From NCBI GenBank assembly GCA_027019085.1, contig JALUXG010000046.1, positions 1 to 40,667 on the forward strand: DNA of 40,667 nt, in the 5' to 3' direction. The notes under the pieces were generated by a model. The model had not been told where the DNA came from. It saw only the letters and a program-made list of their open reading frames with translations, and made no database searches. This DNA is from Rhodanobacteraceae bacterium. GTDB lineage: Bacteria > Pseudomonadota > Gammaproteobacteria > Xanthomonadales > Rhodanobacteraceae. Positions 1 through 7,746 of the stretch are shown here, in pieces. The position numbers and the translations under genes were made by a program. Numbering within the stretch: the first letter of the stretch is position 1; every line of letters starts with the position of its first letter.

Positions 1-242
1 TCTCACGGCACCATCCCGGCCGCGCCGTCACGCCTTCCGGCGTTCCCACAAAGGTTCCATGTTCGCCCTCCCGAAGGTGGGAGCGGCGGCAGCCGCGACC
101 GGCGAAGCGGCAAGGCCCCAATCTCACGGCACCATCCCGGCCGCGCGGTCACGCCTTCCGGCGTTCCCACAGGGGTTCCATAATCGCCCACCCGAAGGTG
201 GGAGCGGCGGCAGCCGCGACCGGCAAAGCGGTAAACCCGGCT
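1..242 (+). repeat. 121-bp BIME-like tandem repeat, array A (enters at window edge)
   Basis: Two units begin at 1 and 122 and a decayed third begins at 242, so the period is 120-121 bp. Each unit holds two imperfect palindromes in opposite orientation. One is GTGG followed by the stem GAGCGGC-GGCA-GCCGCGAC. The other, read on the minus strand, is GTGG followed by GAACGCC-GGAA-GGCGTGAC. A GTGG foot plus a short hairpin is the layout of REP elements mobilised by RAYT transposases, and paired inverted REPs are called BIMEs. The array may continue to the left of the window. Calling it BIME-like is inference from structure. Positions 243-299 hold the decayed third unit and no other feature that I see. 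Confidence 0.85.
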
Positions 243-299
243 CTCGCGGCAAGTCCGGCAATGCGCAGTCACTCCCTCCTTCGCGTCTACAATGACCCC

Positions 300-1433
300 A
301 TGCTCAGTGCCCGCTTCCACCATCGTCTGGATGACATCAATGCGGTCTGCTGGGATGCACTGGCCGGTACCGGCCACCCCTTCGTGCGACACGCCTTTCT
401 CGCCGGTCTCGAGCGCTGCGGCTGCATCCGTGCCGCATGGGGCTGGCAACCGCATCACCTGACGCTCCATGACGGCGAACGCCTGGTGGCGGCCGCGCCT
501 GTGTACCTGAAAGGCAACTCACACGGCGAATTCGTGTTCGACTGGGGCTGGGCGCATGCCTGGGAGCGTGCCGGTGGTGCCTACTACCCCAAGCTTCTGC
601 TGGGCGTGCCCTACTCGCCCATTGCCGGACCACGGCTGCTGGTCGCGGATGGCCCATCGGCACCGATGTTGCGCCGGGCGCTGGTCGACGCCATCGCCGG
701 GGAAACACGTCGCCTCGGACTGTCCTCAGCCCATGCCAATTTCCTTCGCGCAAGCGAACTGGACGCATTCGATATGCCCTGGCTGGCCCGTGAGGATACC
801 CAGTACCACTGGCAAAACCGCGGCTACCGCGACTTCGACGATTTCCTGGCCACGCTCAGGCACAAGAAACGCAAGAACATCCGCCACGAGCGCCAGCAGG
901 TTAAGGCAGCCGGCGTGGACTGCACCATGCTTGGTGGCACGCGCATGCACGACGAGCACTGGCAAACCGTGCATGCGCTGTATCAAGCCACGTTCGACGA
1001 AAAAGGCAACCACGCAGCACTCAGCCTGGACTTCTTCCGCCATCTCGGTACAACGCTCGGGGACGACGTGCAGGTGGCGCTGGCATCTCGTGACGGCAAC
1101 ATCCTGGCCATGGCATTGTTTCTTCGCGGCGCCGATACGCTGTACGGACGCTACTGGGGAGCCTGCGAGGAGATTGCCGGGCTGCACTTCGAACTTTGCT
1201 ACTACCAGGGCATCGAGTACGCCATCGCACAGGGGCTTGAGCGCTTCGAACCCGGTGCGCAGGGTGTACACAAGATAGCCCGCGGTTTTCTGCCCGTGGC
1301 CACGCACTCGCGGCACTTCATTGTCGACGATGGCTTCCGAGCTGCCGTAGCCCGGTCCCTGGCAGCCGAGACCCGGGAGGTACACCGTCATCGGCGCGAA
1401 CTGATGACCCATTCGCCCTACGCACAGCCATGA
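300..1433 (+). CDS. FemAB/GNAT-like acyltransferase of the COG3146 (DUF482) family
   Basis: This 377-residue protein matches my recollection of the COG3146 family, annotated as a GNAT-like N-acetyltransferase or peptidoglycan-biosynthesis-like protein. Typical segments are PFVRHAFLAGLE near the N-terminus, YHWQNRGYRDFDDFLATL and KKRKNIRHER in the middle, and RFEPGAQGVHKIARGF near the C-terminus. These resemble the FemAB/LPG-synthase acyltransferase fold. Substrate and pathway are unknown. I chose ATG at 300 because the family usually starts just before the conserved xFHHRLDDI-like segment. An in-frame ATG at 261 would add 13 residues. No strong Shine-Dalgarno is visible, and the start lies inside a decayed 121-bp repeat unit. 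The stop overlaps the aat start (ATGA), so the two genes are probably co-translated. Confidence 0.85.
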   Translation: MLSARFHHRLDDINAVCWDALAGTGHPFVRHAFLAGLERCGCIRAAWGWQPHHLTLHDGERLVAAAPVYLKGNSHGEFVFDWGWAHAWERAGGAYYPKLLLGVPYSPIAGPRLLVADGPSAPMLRRALVDAIAGETRRLGLSSAHANFLRASELDAFDMPWLAREDTQYHWQNRGYRDFDDFLATLRHKKRKNIRHERQQVKAAGVDCTMLGGTRMHDEHWQTVHALYQATFDEKGNHAALSLDFFRHLGTTLGDDVQVALASRDGNILAMALFLRGADTLYGRYWGACEEIAGLHFELCYYQGIEYAIAQGLERFEPGAQGVHKIARGFLPVATHSRHFIVDDGFRAAVARSLAAETREVHRHRRELMTHSPYAQP

Positions 1434-2161
1434 ACCGGATCCCCATCGCCTACATCGAACCGGGCGATCCGCCGGTCTTCCCGTCTCCCGAACATGCGCT
1501 GCGCGAACCGGACGGTTTGCTTGCAGTCGGCGGCGACCTGTCCTGCGAACGACTGCTGCAGGCCTACCGGCATGGCATCTTCCCCTGGTACGGTGAAGGC
1601 GACCCGATCCTGTGGTGGTCACCGGACCCGCGTTGCGTGTTCGACACCGGCGACGTGCATGTCAGCCGCAGCCTGCGCAAGCAACTTCGCCGTTGCGATT
1701 GGACCTGGACGATCGATCGTGATTTCGACCATGTGATCGCGGCGTGCGCCGCACCACGCAGTTATGCGCATGGCACCTGGATCGTGCCCTCCATGCAGGC
1801 GGCCTACCGGCGCCTGCATCGCCTGGGCCATGCCCACAGCATCGAAATCAGGGACGGCGAGCGTCTGGTCGGTGGCCTGTATGGCGTCGCCGTCGGCAGG
1901 CTGTTCTGCGGCGAATCGATGTTCAGCGCCGAAAGCGGCGGCTCCAAGGCCGCCCTGCTTGCGATCTGTCATTGGCTGCGCATGCATGAGGCGCCGTTGC
2001 TCGATGCACAGGTCACCAACGCCCACCTGATGCGCATGGGCGCCCGCGAATTGCCCCGTGCACGGTTCCTGGCATCCATCGAAAGCCTGGTGCAACAACC
2101 GACCGGGGACCTGTGGATGCCACCCGGCAGCCCCCAGGCTGTCAGCGCCCTGCTGGACTAG
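1430..2161 (+). CDS. aat: Leucyl/phenylalanyl-tRNA--protein transferase
   Basis: Aat transfers Leu or Phe from charged tRNA onto the N-terminal Arg or Lys of proteins, creating N-degrons for ClpS/ClpAP in the cytoplasm. The 243-residue length is normal. The family's conserved block GIFPWYGEGDPILWWSPDPR (about residues 45-64) is intact, as are the segment LVGGLYGVAVGRLFCGESMF (about residues 144-163) and the C-terminal LLDAQVTNAHL stretch. The ATG overlaps the upstream stop by four bases. This coupling suggests one operon with the COG3146 gene. Downstream there is no recognisable terminator; the 121-bp repeat array B begins about 70 bp after the stop. Confidence 0.97.
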   Translation: MNRIPIAYIEPGDPPVFPSPEHALREPDGLLAVGGDLSCERLLQAYRHGIFPWYGEGDPILWWSPDPRCVFDTGDVHVSRSLRKQLRRCDWTWTIDRDFDHVIAACAAPRSYAHGTWIVPSMQAAYRRLHRLGHAHSIEIRDGERLVGGLYGVAVGRLFCGESMFSAESGGSKAALLAICHWLRMHEAPLLDAQVTNAHLMRMGARELPRARFLASIESLVQQPTGDLWMPPGSPQAVSALLD

Positions 2162-2231
2162 GCACCCACCCCTTGCCCGTGTGCTGGCAAGCATGACCAT
2201 CGTGGCGGGTTCCACCACAAGCTTCCCACCT

Positions 2232-2747
2232 GCGCCGTCACGCCTTCCGGCGTTCCCACAGGGGTTCCATGATCGCCTGCACGAATGTGGGAGCGGCGGC
2301 AGCCGCGATCGGCAAAGCCGCTAGCCCCGAATCTCTCCGTACGATCCCGTCCGCGCCGTCACGCCTTCCGGCGTTCCCACAGGGGCTCCATGATCGCCTA
2401 CACGAATGTGGGAGCGGCGGCAGCCGCGACCGGCAAAGCCGCTAGCCCCGAATCTCTCCGCACGATCCCGTCCGCGCCGTCACGCCTTCCGGCGTTCCCA
2501 CAGGGGCTCCATGATCGCCTGCACGAATGTGGGAGCGGCGGCAGCCGCGACCGGCAAAGCCGCTAGCCCCGAATCTCTCCGCACGATCCCGTCCGCGCCG
2601 TCACGCCTTCCGGCGTTCCCACAGGGGCTCCATGATCGCCTGCACGAATGTGGGAGCGGCGGCAGCCGCGACCGGCAAAGCCGCTAGCCCCGAATCTCTC
2701 CGCACGATCCCGTCCGCGCCGTCACGCCTTCCGGCGTTCCCACAGGG
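2232..2747 (+). repeat. 121-bp BIME-like tandem repeat, array B (four units plus a partial)
   Basis: The same marker segment recurs at 2232, 2353, 2474, 2595 and 2716, exactly 121 bp apart, in the same orientation as array A. The last copy breaks off near 2747. The internal units are almost identical, which implies recent amplification or gene conversion. Because 121 is not a multiple of three, the array produces a ladder of frame-shifted spurious ORFs. It fills the interval between the convergent 3' ends of aat and ispG. The remainder of this gene-free stretch (2162-2231 and 2748-2788) holds only a G/C hairpin at 2748-2767 (AGGGGG paired with CCCCCCT, no T-run). Confidence 0.93.
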
Positions 2748-2788
2748 AGGGGGCACACATCCCCCCTGGTCATCAGCAATTGACGCGC

Positions 2789-4060
2789 TCAGTCGCCCCG
2801 CGATGCGTAATGGGTGGCGATGTAATTCTCGACGATACCGATGAATTCCACAGCGATGCCCTCGCCACGCAAGGTGACGGTCTTCTTGCCGTCGATGAAC
2901 ACGGGCGCGGAAGGCGCCTCGCCGGTACCGGGCAAGGAAATGCCGATGTCGGCGTGCTTGGATTCACCCGGTCCGTTGACCACGCAACCCATCACCGCCA
3001 GCGTCAGGTTCTCCACGCCGTCGTACTTCACGCGCCATTCGGGCATCTTCGCGCGTACGTGCCCCTGCACGGCCTTGGCCAGTTCCTGGAACACCGTGCT
3101 GGTGGTGCGTCCGCAGCCCGGACAGGCCGTAACCATCGGTGTGAAGGCACGCAGACCCATGGTCTGCAGAAGCTCCTGCGCCACCACCACCTCGTCGGTA
3201 CGTGGCTGTCCGGGTTCGGGCGTGAGCGAAATGCGGATGGTGTCGCCGATGCCCTCCTGCAGCAGCACCGCAAGTGCGGCGCTGGAAGCGACGATGCCCT
3301 TCGAGCCCATGCCGGCTTCGGTCAGGCCCAGGTGCAGGGCATAGTCCGAGCGCGCGGCCAGGTCACGGTAGACCGCAATCAGTTCCTGTACGCCGGAGAC
3401 TTTCGCCGAAAGGATGATGCGGTCACGCCCGAGGCCAAGCTCCTCGGCGCGGGCGGCCGAGTCGAGCGCCGACCGGATCAGCGCCTCGCGGGCCACATGG
3501 GCGGCATCCCAGGGTTCGGGCCGGGCGTGATTCTCGTCCATCAATGCCGCCACCAGCGACTGGTCCAGCGAACCCCAGTTGGCGCCGATGCGCACCGGCT
3601 TGCCGTAGGTCAGCGCCTTGTCGATGATAGCCCCGAACTGGCTGTCCTTCTTCTTGCCGAAACCAACATTGCCCGGATTGATGCGGTACTTGGCCAGCGC
3701 TTCGGCGCAGGCCGGTTCGGCTTCAAGCAATTGATGGCCGTTGTAATGGAAATCGCCGATCAGCGGCACCGACACGCCCATCATGTCCAGGCGCTCACGA
3801 ATGTGCGGCACGGCGGCGGCCGCCTCGCGGGTATTGACCGTAACCCGCACCAGCTCGGATCCGGCGCGTGCCAGTGCGGCCACCTGTCTCGCCGTGCCCG
3901 TCACGTCGGACGTGTCGGTGTTGGTCATGGACTGCACCACGACCGGCGCGCCACCTCCGATCCGGACGTTCCCGATCCGCACCCCGATGCTGTGACGACG
4001 TGTTTGGGAGCGGGCCTGGGCGGGTGTGGTGTCGGGCTGGTGTTTGGTGACGACAGACAT
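2789..4060 (-). CDS. ispG: 4-hydroxy-3-methylbut-2-enyl-diphosphate synthase (flavodoxin/ferredoxin)
   Basis: IspG (GcpE) is the [4Fe-4S] enzyme that converts methylerythritol cyclodiphosphate to HMBPP, the penultimate step of the MEP isoprenoid pathway. The 423-residue protein has the N-terminal TIM barrel, starting with the segment [20 protein letters not shown], and a C-terminal cluster domain. The cluster cysteines are visible in ACPGCGRTT and GCVVNGPGE. Length fits the proteobacterial form of the enzyme. It is transcribed leftwards, away from xseA, and stands alone. Repeat arrays flank it on both sides (array B at its 3' end, array C upstream of its start). Confidence 0.98.
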   Translation of the reverse strand: MSVVTKHQPDTTPAQARSQTRRHSIGVRIGNVRIGGGAPVVVQSMTNTDTSDVTGTARQVAALARAGSELVRVTVNTREAAAAVPHIRERLDMMGVSVPLIGDFHYNGHQLLEAEPACAEALAKYRINPGNVGFGKKKDSQFGAIIDKALTYGKPVRIGANWGSLDQSLVAALMDENHARPEPWDAAHVAREALIRSALDSAARAEELGLGRDRIILSAKVSGVQELIAVYRDLAARSDYALHLGLTEAGMGSKGIVASSAALAVLLQEGIGDTIRISLTPEPGQPRTDEVVVAQELLQTMGLRAFTPMVTACPGCGRTTSTVFQELAKAVQGHVRAKMPEWRVKYDGVENLTLAVMGCVVNGPGESKHADIGISLPGTGEAPSAPVFIDGKKTVTLRGEGIAVEFIGIVENYIATHYASRGD

Positions 4061-4174
4061 GGTGGGATCGGCTCGCGGGATACGCCCTAGGATAACCGAT
4101 GCGGCAGGTTATCCGGCCACATCCGGGTGTCAGCATTGGTACCGAACCGCAGGGATGCGAGTCTGCCGTAGCCA

Positions 4175-4525
4175 TCGGGGCTTGCGGCTTTGTCGGTCGC
4201 GGCTGCCGCCGCTCCCACATTCGGGTGGGCGATCACGGAATCCCTGTGGGAACGCCGGAAGGCGTGACGGCGCAGCCGGGATTGTACGGGGAAATTCGGG
4301 GCTTGCGGCTTTGTCGGTCGCGGCTGCCGCCGCTCCCACATTCGGGTGGGCGATCACGGAATCCCTGTGGGAACGCCGGAAGGCGTGACGGCGCAGCCGG
4401 GATTGTACGGGGAAATTCGGGGCTTGCGGCTTTGTCGGTCGCGGCTGCCGCCGCTCCCACATTCGGGTGGGCGATCACGGAACCCCTGTGGGAACGCCGG
4501 AAGGCGTGACGGCGCAGCCGGGATC
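4175..4525 (-). repeat. 121-bp BIME-like tandem repeat, array C (three units, inverted)
   Basis: Three copies of the unit are anchored by a shared segment at 4181, 4302 and 4423 (period 121). They are in the opposite orientation to arrays A and B. Each carries the same pair of GTGG-footed palindromes, and the stems are the same as in A and B. The array fills the gene-free interval between the divergent starts of ispG (4060) and xseA (4623). Upstream, 4061-4174 contains the ispG leader and a short possible remnant around 4117-4128. Downstream, 4526-4600 is a decayed fourth unit in register. Confidence 0.92.
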
Positions 4526-4558
4526 ATGCGGTTAGATTTGGGCTCCCCGCCTTGTCGG

Positions 4559-4587
4559 TTGAGGCCGGCCGCAGCGCCTCATGCTAG
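4559..4587 (+). promoter_or_regulatory. Putative sigma-70 promoter of xseA
   Basis: TTGAGG at 4559-4564 is followed after 17 bp by TGCTAG at 4582-4587, about 35 bp upstream of the xseA ATG. The spacing is ideal and the hexamers are only moderate matches. The segment lies within what appears to be a degenerate repeat unit, so the promoter may have arisen from repeat sequence. This is pattern matching only. Confidence 0.35.
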
Positions 4588-4622
4588 GGTGGGCAAAGCC
4601 ATCCCCTTCAGCCAGCCGTCCC

Positions 4623-6023
4623 ATGCCTCACGACGATGCCCCCGGTTCCGCCCGCGAGATCCTCACCCCCTCGCAGCTGAACCAGCTTGTGCGTGACCTG
4701 CTGGAGGATGCGCTGCCGCGAGTCTGGATCGAGGGCGAGCTGTCCAATGTGGCGAAACCGGCCTCGGGGCATCTGTATTTCACGCTCAAGGATGCTGGCG
4801 CGCAGGTACGTTGCGCGATGTTCAGGCCCAGGAGCGGATGGCTTAGGTTTCGCCCTGAAGGCGGCATGCAGGTGCTGGTGCGCGGCCGTGTGAGCCTGTA
4901 TGCGCCGCGTGGCGACTTCCAGTTGATCGTCGATCACATGGAGGAAGCCGGCGAAGGCGCACTGCGCCGTGCGTTCGAGGAACTCAAGGCCAGGCTGCAG
5001 GCCGAAGGCCTGTTCGATCCGGAACGCAAACGCCCCCTGCCGCGTTTTCCCGGGCGCATCGGCGTGATCACCTCGGCCAGCGGCGCAGCCATCCATGACG
5101 TACTCAGCGTGCTCGCGCGCCGCTATGCCCTGGCCGAAGTGGAAGTGCTGGCGGTTCCCGTGCAGGGTCGCGAGGCACCGCCTGCCATTGAGGCCATGCT
5201 GCGCAAGGCGTCGCGCGCGGGAAGGTACGATGTGCTGCTGCTGACCCGTGGCGGCGGTTCGCTGGAGGATCTGATCGCCTTCAATGATGAAGGCGTGGCC
5301 CGCGCCATCCATGCCTGCGAAGTCCCGGTGGTATCAGCTGTCGGCCACGAAGTTGATTTCAGCATTGCCGATTTCGTAGCCGATGTGCGCGCACCGACAC
5401 CATCCGCTGCTGCCGAACTCGTGGTCCCGGATCGGCGCGAACTGCTGTCGCATCTCGGGAACCTGCGCAATCGCATGCAGGCGTGGATCCAGCGGCGTCA
5501 GCAACAACACATGCAGGCCCTGGATGTGCTGATGTCGCGCCTGCAGGCGCAACGCCCGCAGCAACGGCTGGTCCAGGGCGAGGAGAAACTGCACGCCCTG
5601 CATGCGCGGCTGGTCCGCAGCATGCAGGGCAATCTGGACGCACGTGCGGCGCGCAACGCGCAATCACGCACACGTCTGCGCGGCGTGCACCCACGCCAGC
5701 GTCTGGTGGACCTGGGACGCACCGCGAACGGGCAGCGAGATCGCCTGCAGAGCGCCATGCTGCAGACACTCGAGCGCCGTCGCAGCGATTGCGTTTCGTT
5801 GCGACGGGCGCTCAATGCCGTCAACCCGCTTGCCGTGCTCGAGCGCGGGTATGCCATCGTGTTCGATGAAAGCGGGCACACGGTTCGTTCAGTCCAGGCT
5901 GTGGCACCCGATGCCATACTTGAAGCCCGTCTGCATGACGGCATATTGAAACTCAGGCACATCGCCGACCCACCGGCGCCCGGCACGACCGGGCCGGACG
6001 CCGACCTCCCGGAATCCCGGTAA
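4623..6023 (+). CDS. xseA: Exodeoxyribonuclease VII large subunit
   Basis: XseA is the catalytic subunit of exonuclease VII, which degrades single-stranded DNA bidirectionally together with XseB. The 466-residue protein begins with the OB-fold domain ([15 protein letters not shown], then [19 protein letters not shown]). The nuclease domain follows, with [40 protein letters not shown] and [28 protein letters not shown], then the coiled-coil C-terminal half. ATG at 4623 was chosen over 4581 because the preceding 14 codons lie in decayed repeat DNA and do not resemble the family. xseB is not adjacent. The TAA stop overlaps the Shine-Dalgarno of the next gene (AAGGAG at 6022), so read-on transcription into the ThDP enzyme gene is likely. 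Confidence 0.97.
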   Translation: [466 protein letters not shown]

Positions 6024-6032
6024 GGAGCGACC

Positions 6033-7685
6033 GTGAAAGCATCAGACCTGTTCGTGAAGGCACTCGAAGCCGAGGGCGTGAAGTGCATCTTTGGCGTGCC
6101 TGGCGAGGAAAACCTGGACATGGTCGAATCCATGCGTACATCCAGCATCCGCCTCGTGGTCACCCGCCACGAGCAGGCCGCGGGCTTCATGGCCGCGACC
6201 TGGGGACGCCTGACCGGCGAGGCCGGGGTCGCCCTTTCCACCCTGGGGCCCGGCGCAACCAATCTGGTTACCGCAGCCGCCTATGCCCAGCTCGGCGCCA
6301 TGCCGATGCTGATGATCACCGGCCAGAAACCGATCCGCCTGCACAAGCAGGGCATGTTCCAGCTGGTTGACGTGGTCGACATGATGCACCCGCTGACCAA
6401 ATCCACCCGGCAGATCGTTTCCGGCCAGACCATTCCGGCACGGATCCGTGAAGCCTTCCGGCAGGCCGAGGAGGAACGTCCAGGCGCGGTGCACCTCGAA
6501 CTGCCCGAGGATGTCGCGCGTGACGACGTGGACGACCCGATCCTGCTGCCGACCGAGTACGCGCGCCGCCCCATGGCCGACGAGGCTGCACTGGTTCAGG
6601 CCGCCGAGGCGATCGTGCATGCCAGGCACCCGATCCTGATGATCGGTGCCGGCGCCAATCGCCAGCGCAGCGCGCGTGCCTTGCGCGATTTCATCGACAA
6701 GCTCGCCATCCCGTTCTTCACCACCCAGATGGGCAAGGGGGTGATCGACGAGGACCATCCCCTGTGGCTGGGCAACGCCGCACTTTCCGATGGCGACTTC
6801 GTGCACCGCGCCATCGACACCGCCGACACCATCATCAACGTCGGCCACGACGTGGTGGAGAAACCTCCGTTCTTCATGCGCAAGGGCGTGCGCACCGTGA
6901 TCCATATCAACTTCTCATCGGCCGAGGTGGACACGGTGTACTTCCCGCAGATCGAGGTCGTGGGCGACATCGCGCACACGGTGGAACGCCTTACCGCGGC
7001 GCTGGAGCCACAGGCACACTGGGACTTTGCCTTCTTCGACACCGTGCGCGAGGCATTCCATCGGCAACTGGCCGAACATGCCGATGACGACCGCTTCCCG
7101 ATGCATCCGGTGCGCATCGTCGACGACGTGCGCACCGTGATGCCGGACGACGGCATCCTCTGCCTCGACAACGGCATGTACAAGATCTGGTTCGCGCGCT
7201 ACTACCGTGCCCGCCAGTCCAACACCATTCTGCTGGACAACGCCCTGGCCTCGATGGGCGCCGGCCTGCCCTCGGCCATGGCCGCGAAGATGGTGCATCC
7301 CGAGCGCCGCGTCATGGCGATCTGCGGTGATGGCGGCTTCATGATGAATGCGCAGGAACTGGAAACCGCCGTGCGTCTGAAACTGGACCTGGTGATCCTG
7401 CTGCTGCGCGATGACGGCTACGGCATGATCCGCTGGAAACAGGCCGACATGGGGTTTGACGAATTCGGCATGGCGTTCGGCAATCCCGACTTTGTCGCGT
7501 TCGCCGAGGCTCACGGTGCGCATGGACACCGCCCGCAAACTGCCGGCGAGTTCATGCCGACGCTCGAACGCGCCTTCGACGAAGGCGGCGTGCATCTGGT
7601 GGAACTGGCCATCGATTATTCAGTCAATCACGCCGTACTGGACAAGGAAATACGCGAGCTTTCCGCACGACTCAAGCCCGCTTGA
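6033..7685 (+). CDS. Acetolactate-synthase-like thiamine-diphosphate enzyme
   Basis: This 550-residue ThDP enzyme belongs to the acetolactate synthase/pyruvate oxidase superfamily and shows the usual order of N-terminal ThDP-activating, central and C-terminal ThDP-binding domains. The activating Glu is E47 in TRHEQAAGF. The ThDP/Mg motif starts with GDG at 432-434 and ends with RDDGYGM at 459-465. The first Asp there sits where catabolic AlsS enzymes place a metal ligand. No small regulatory subunit (ilvN/ilvH) lies nearby, which also favours an AlsS-like rather than anabolic enzyme. The start is GTG at 6033 with a strong AAGGAGCG upstream. An aldehyde dehydrogenase follows 61 bp later, suggesting a two-step pathway. 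The exact substrate is not deducible. Confidence 0.9.
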   Translation: MKASDLFVKALEAEGVKCIFGVPGEENLDMVESMRTSSIRLVVTRHEQAAGFMAATWGRLTGEAGVALSTLGPGATNLVTAAAYAQLGAMPMLMITGQKPIRLHKQGMFQLVDVVDMMHPLTKSTRQIVSGQTIPARIREAFRQAEEERPGAVHLELPEDVARDDVDDPILLPTEYARRPMADEAALVQAAEAIVHARHPILMIGAGANRQRSARALRDFIDKLAIPFFTTQMGKGVIDEDHPLWLGNAALSDGDFVHRAIDTADTIINVGHDVVEKPPFFMRKGVRTVIHINFSSAEVDTVYFPQIEVVGDIAHTVERLTAALEPQAHWDFAFFDTVREAFHRQLAEHADDDRFPMHPVRIVDDVRTVMPDDGILCLDNGMYKIWFARYYRARQSNTILLDNALASMGAGLPSAMAAKMVHPERRVMAICGDGGFMMNAQELETAVRLKLDLVILLLRDDGYGMIRWKQADMGFDEFGMAFGNPDFVAFAEAHGAHGHRPQTAGEFMPTLERAFDEGGVHLVELAIDYSVNHAVLDKEIRELSARLKPA

Positions 7686-7746
7686 GCATCAAGCCGACCG
7701 CATCGCTTCCAGGCCATGCGGACATCTGAATACAAGGAGATCCCTG

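Noticed and set aside
2285-2844. Overlapping plus-strand ORFs of 93-105 residues with the same repeated sequence
   Set aside because: They are the 121-bp repeat read in successive frames; the protein sequence is repetitive and lacks ribosome-binding sites.
2648-4090. 480-residue plus-strand ORF across array B and opposite ispG
   Set aside because: It starts in the repeat and continues antisense to ispG; no domain seen.
4087-4509. ORFs on both strands in the interval between ispG and xseA
   Set aside because: All consist mainly of array C translated in shifting frames.
1-4525. The regular repeats as a CRISPR array
   Set aside because: The units are 121 bp and contiguous with no unique spacers, and no cas genes are present.
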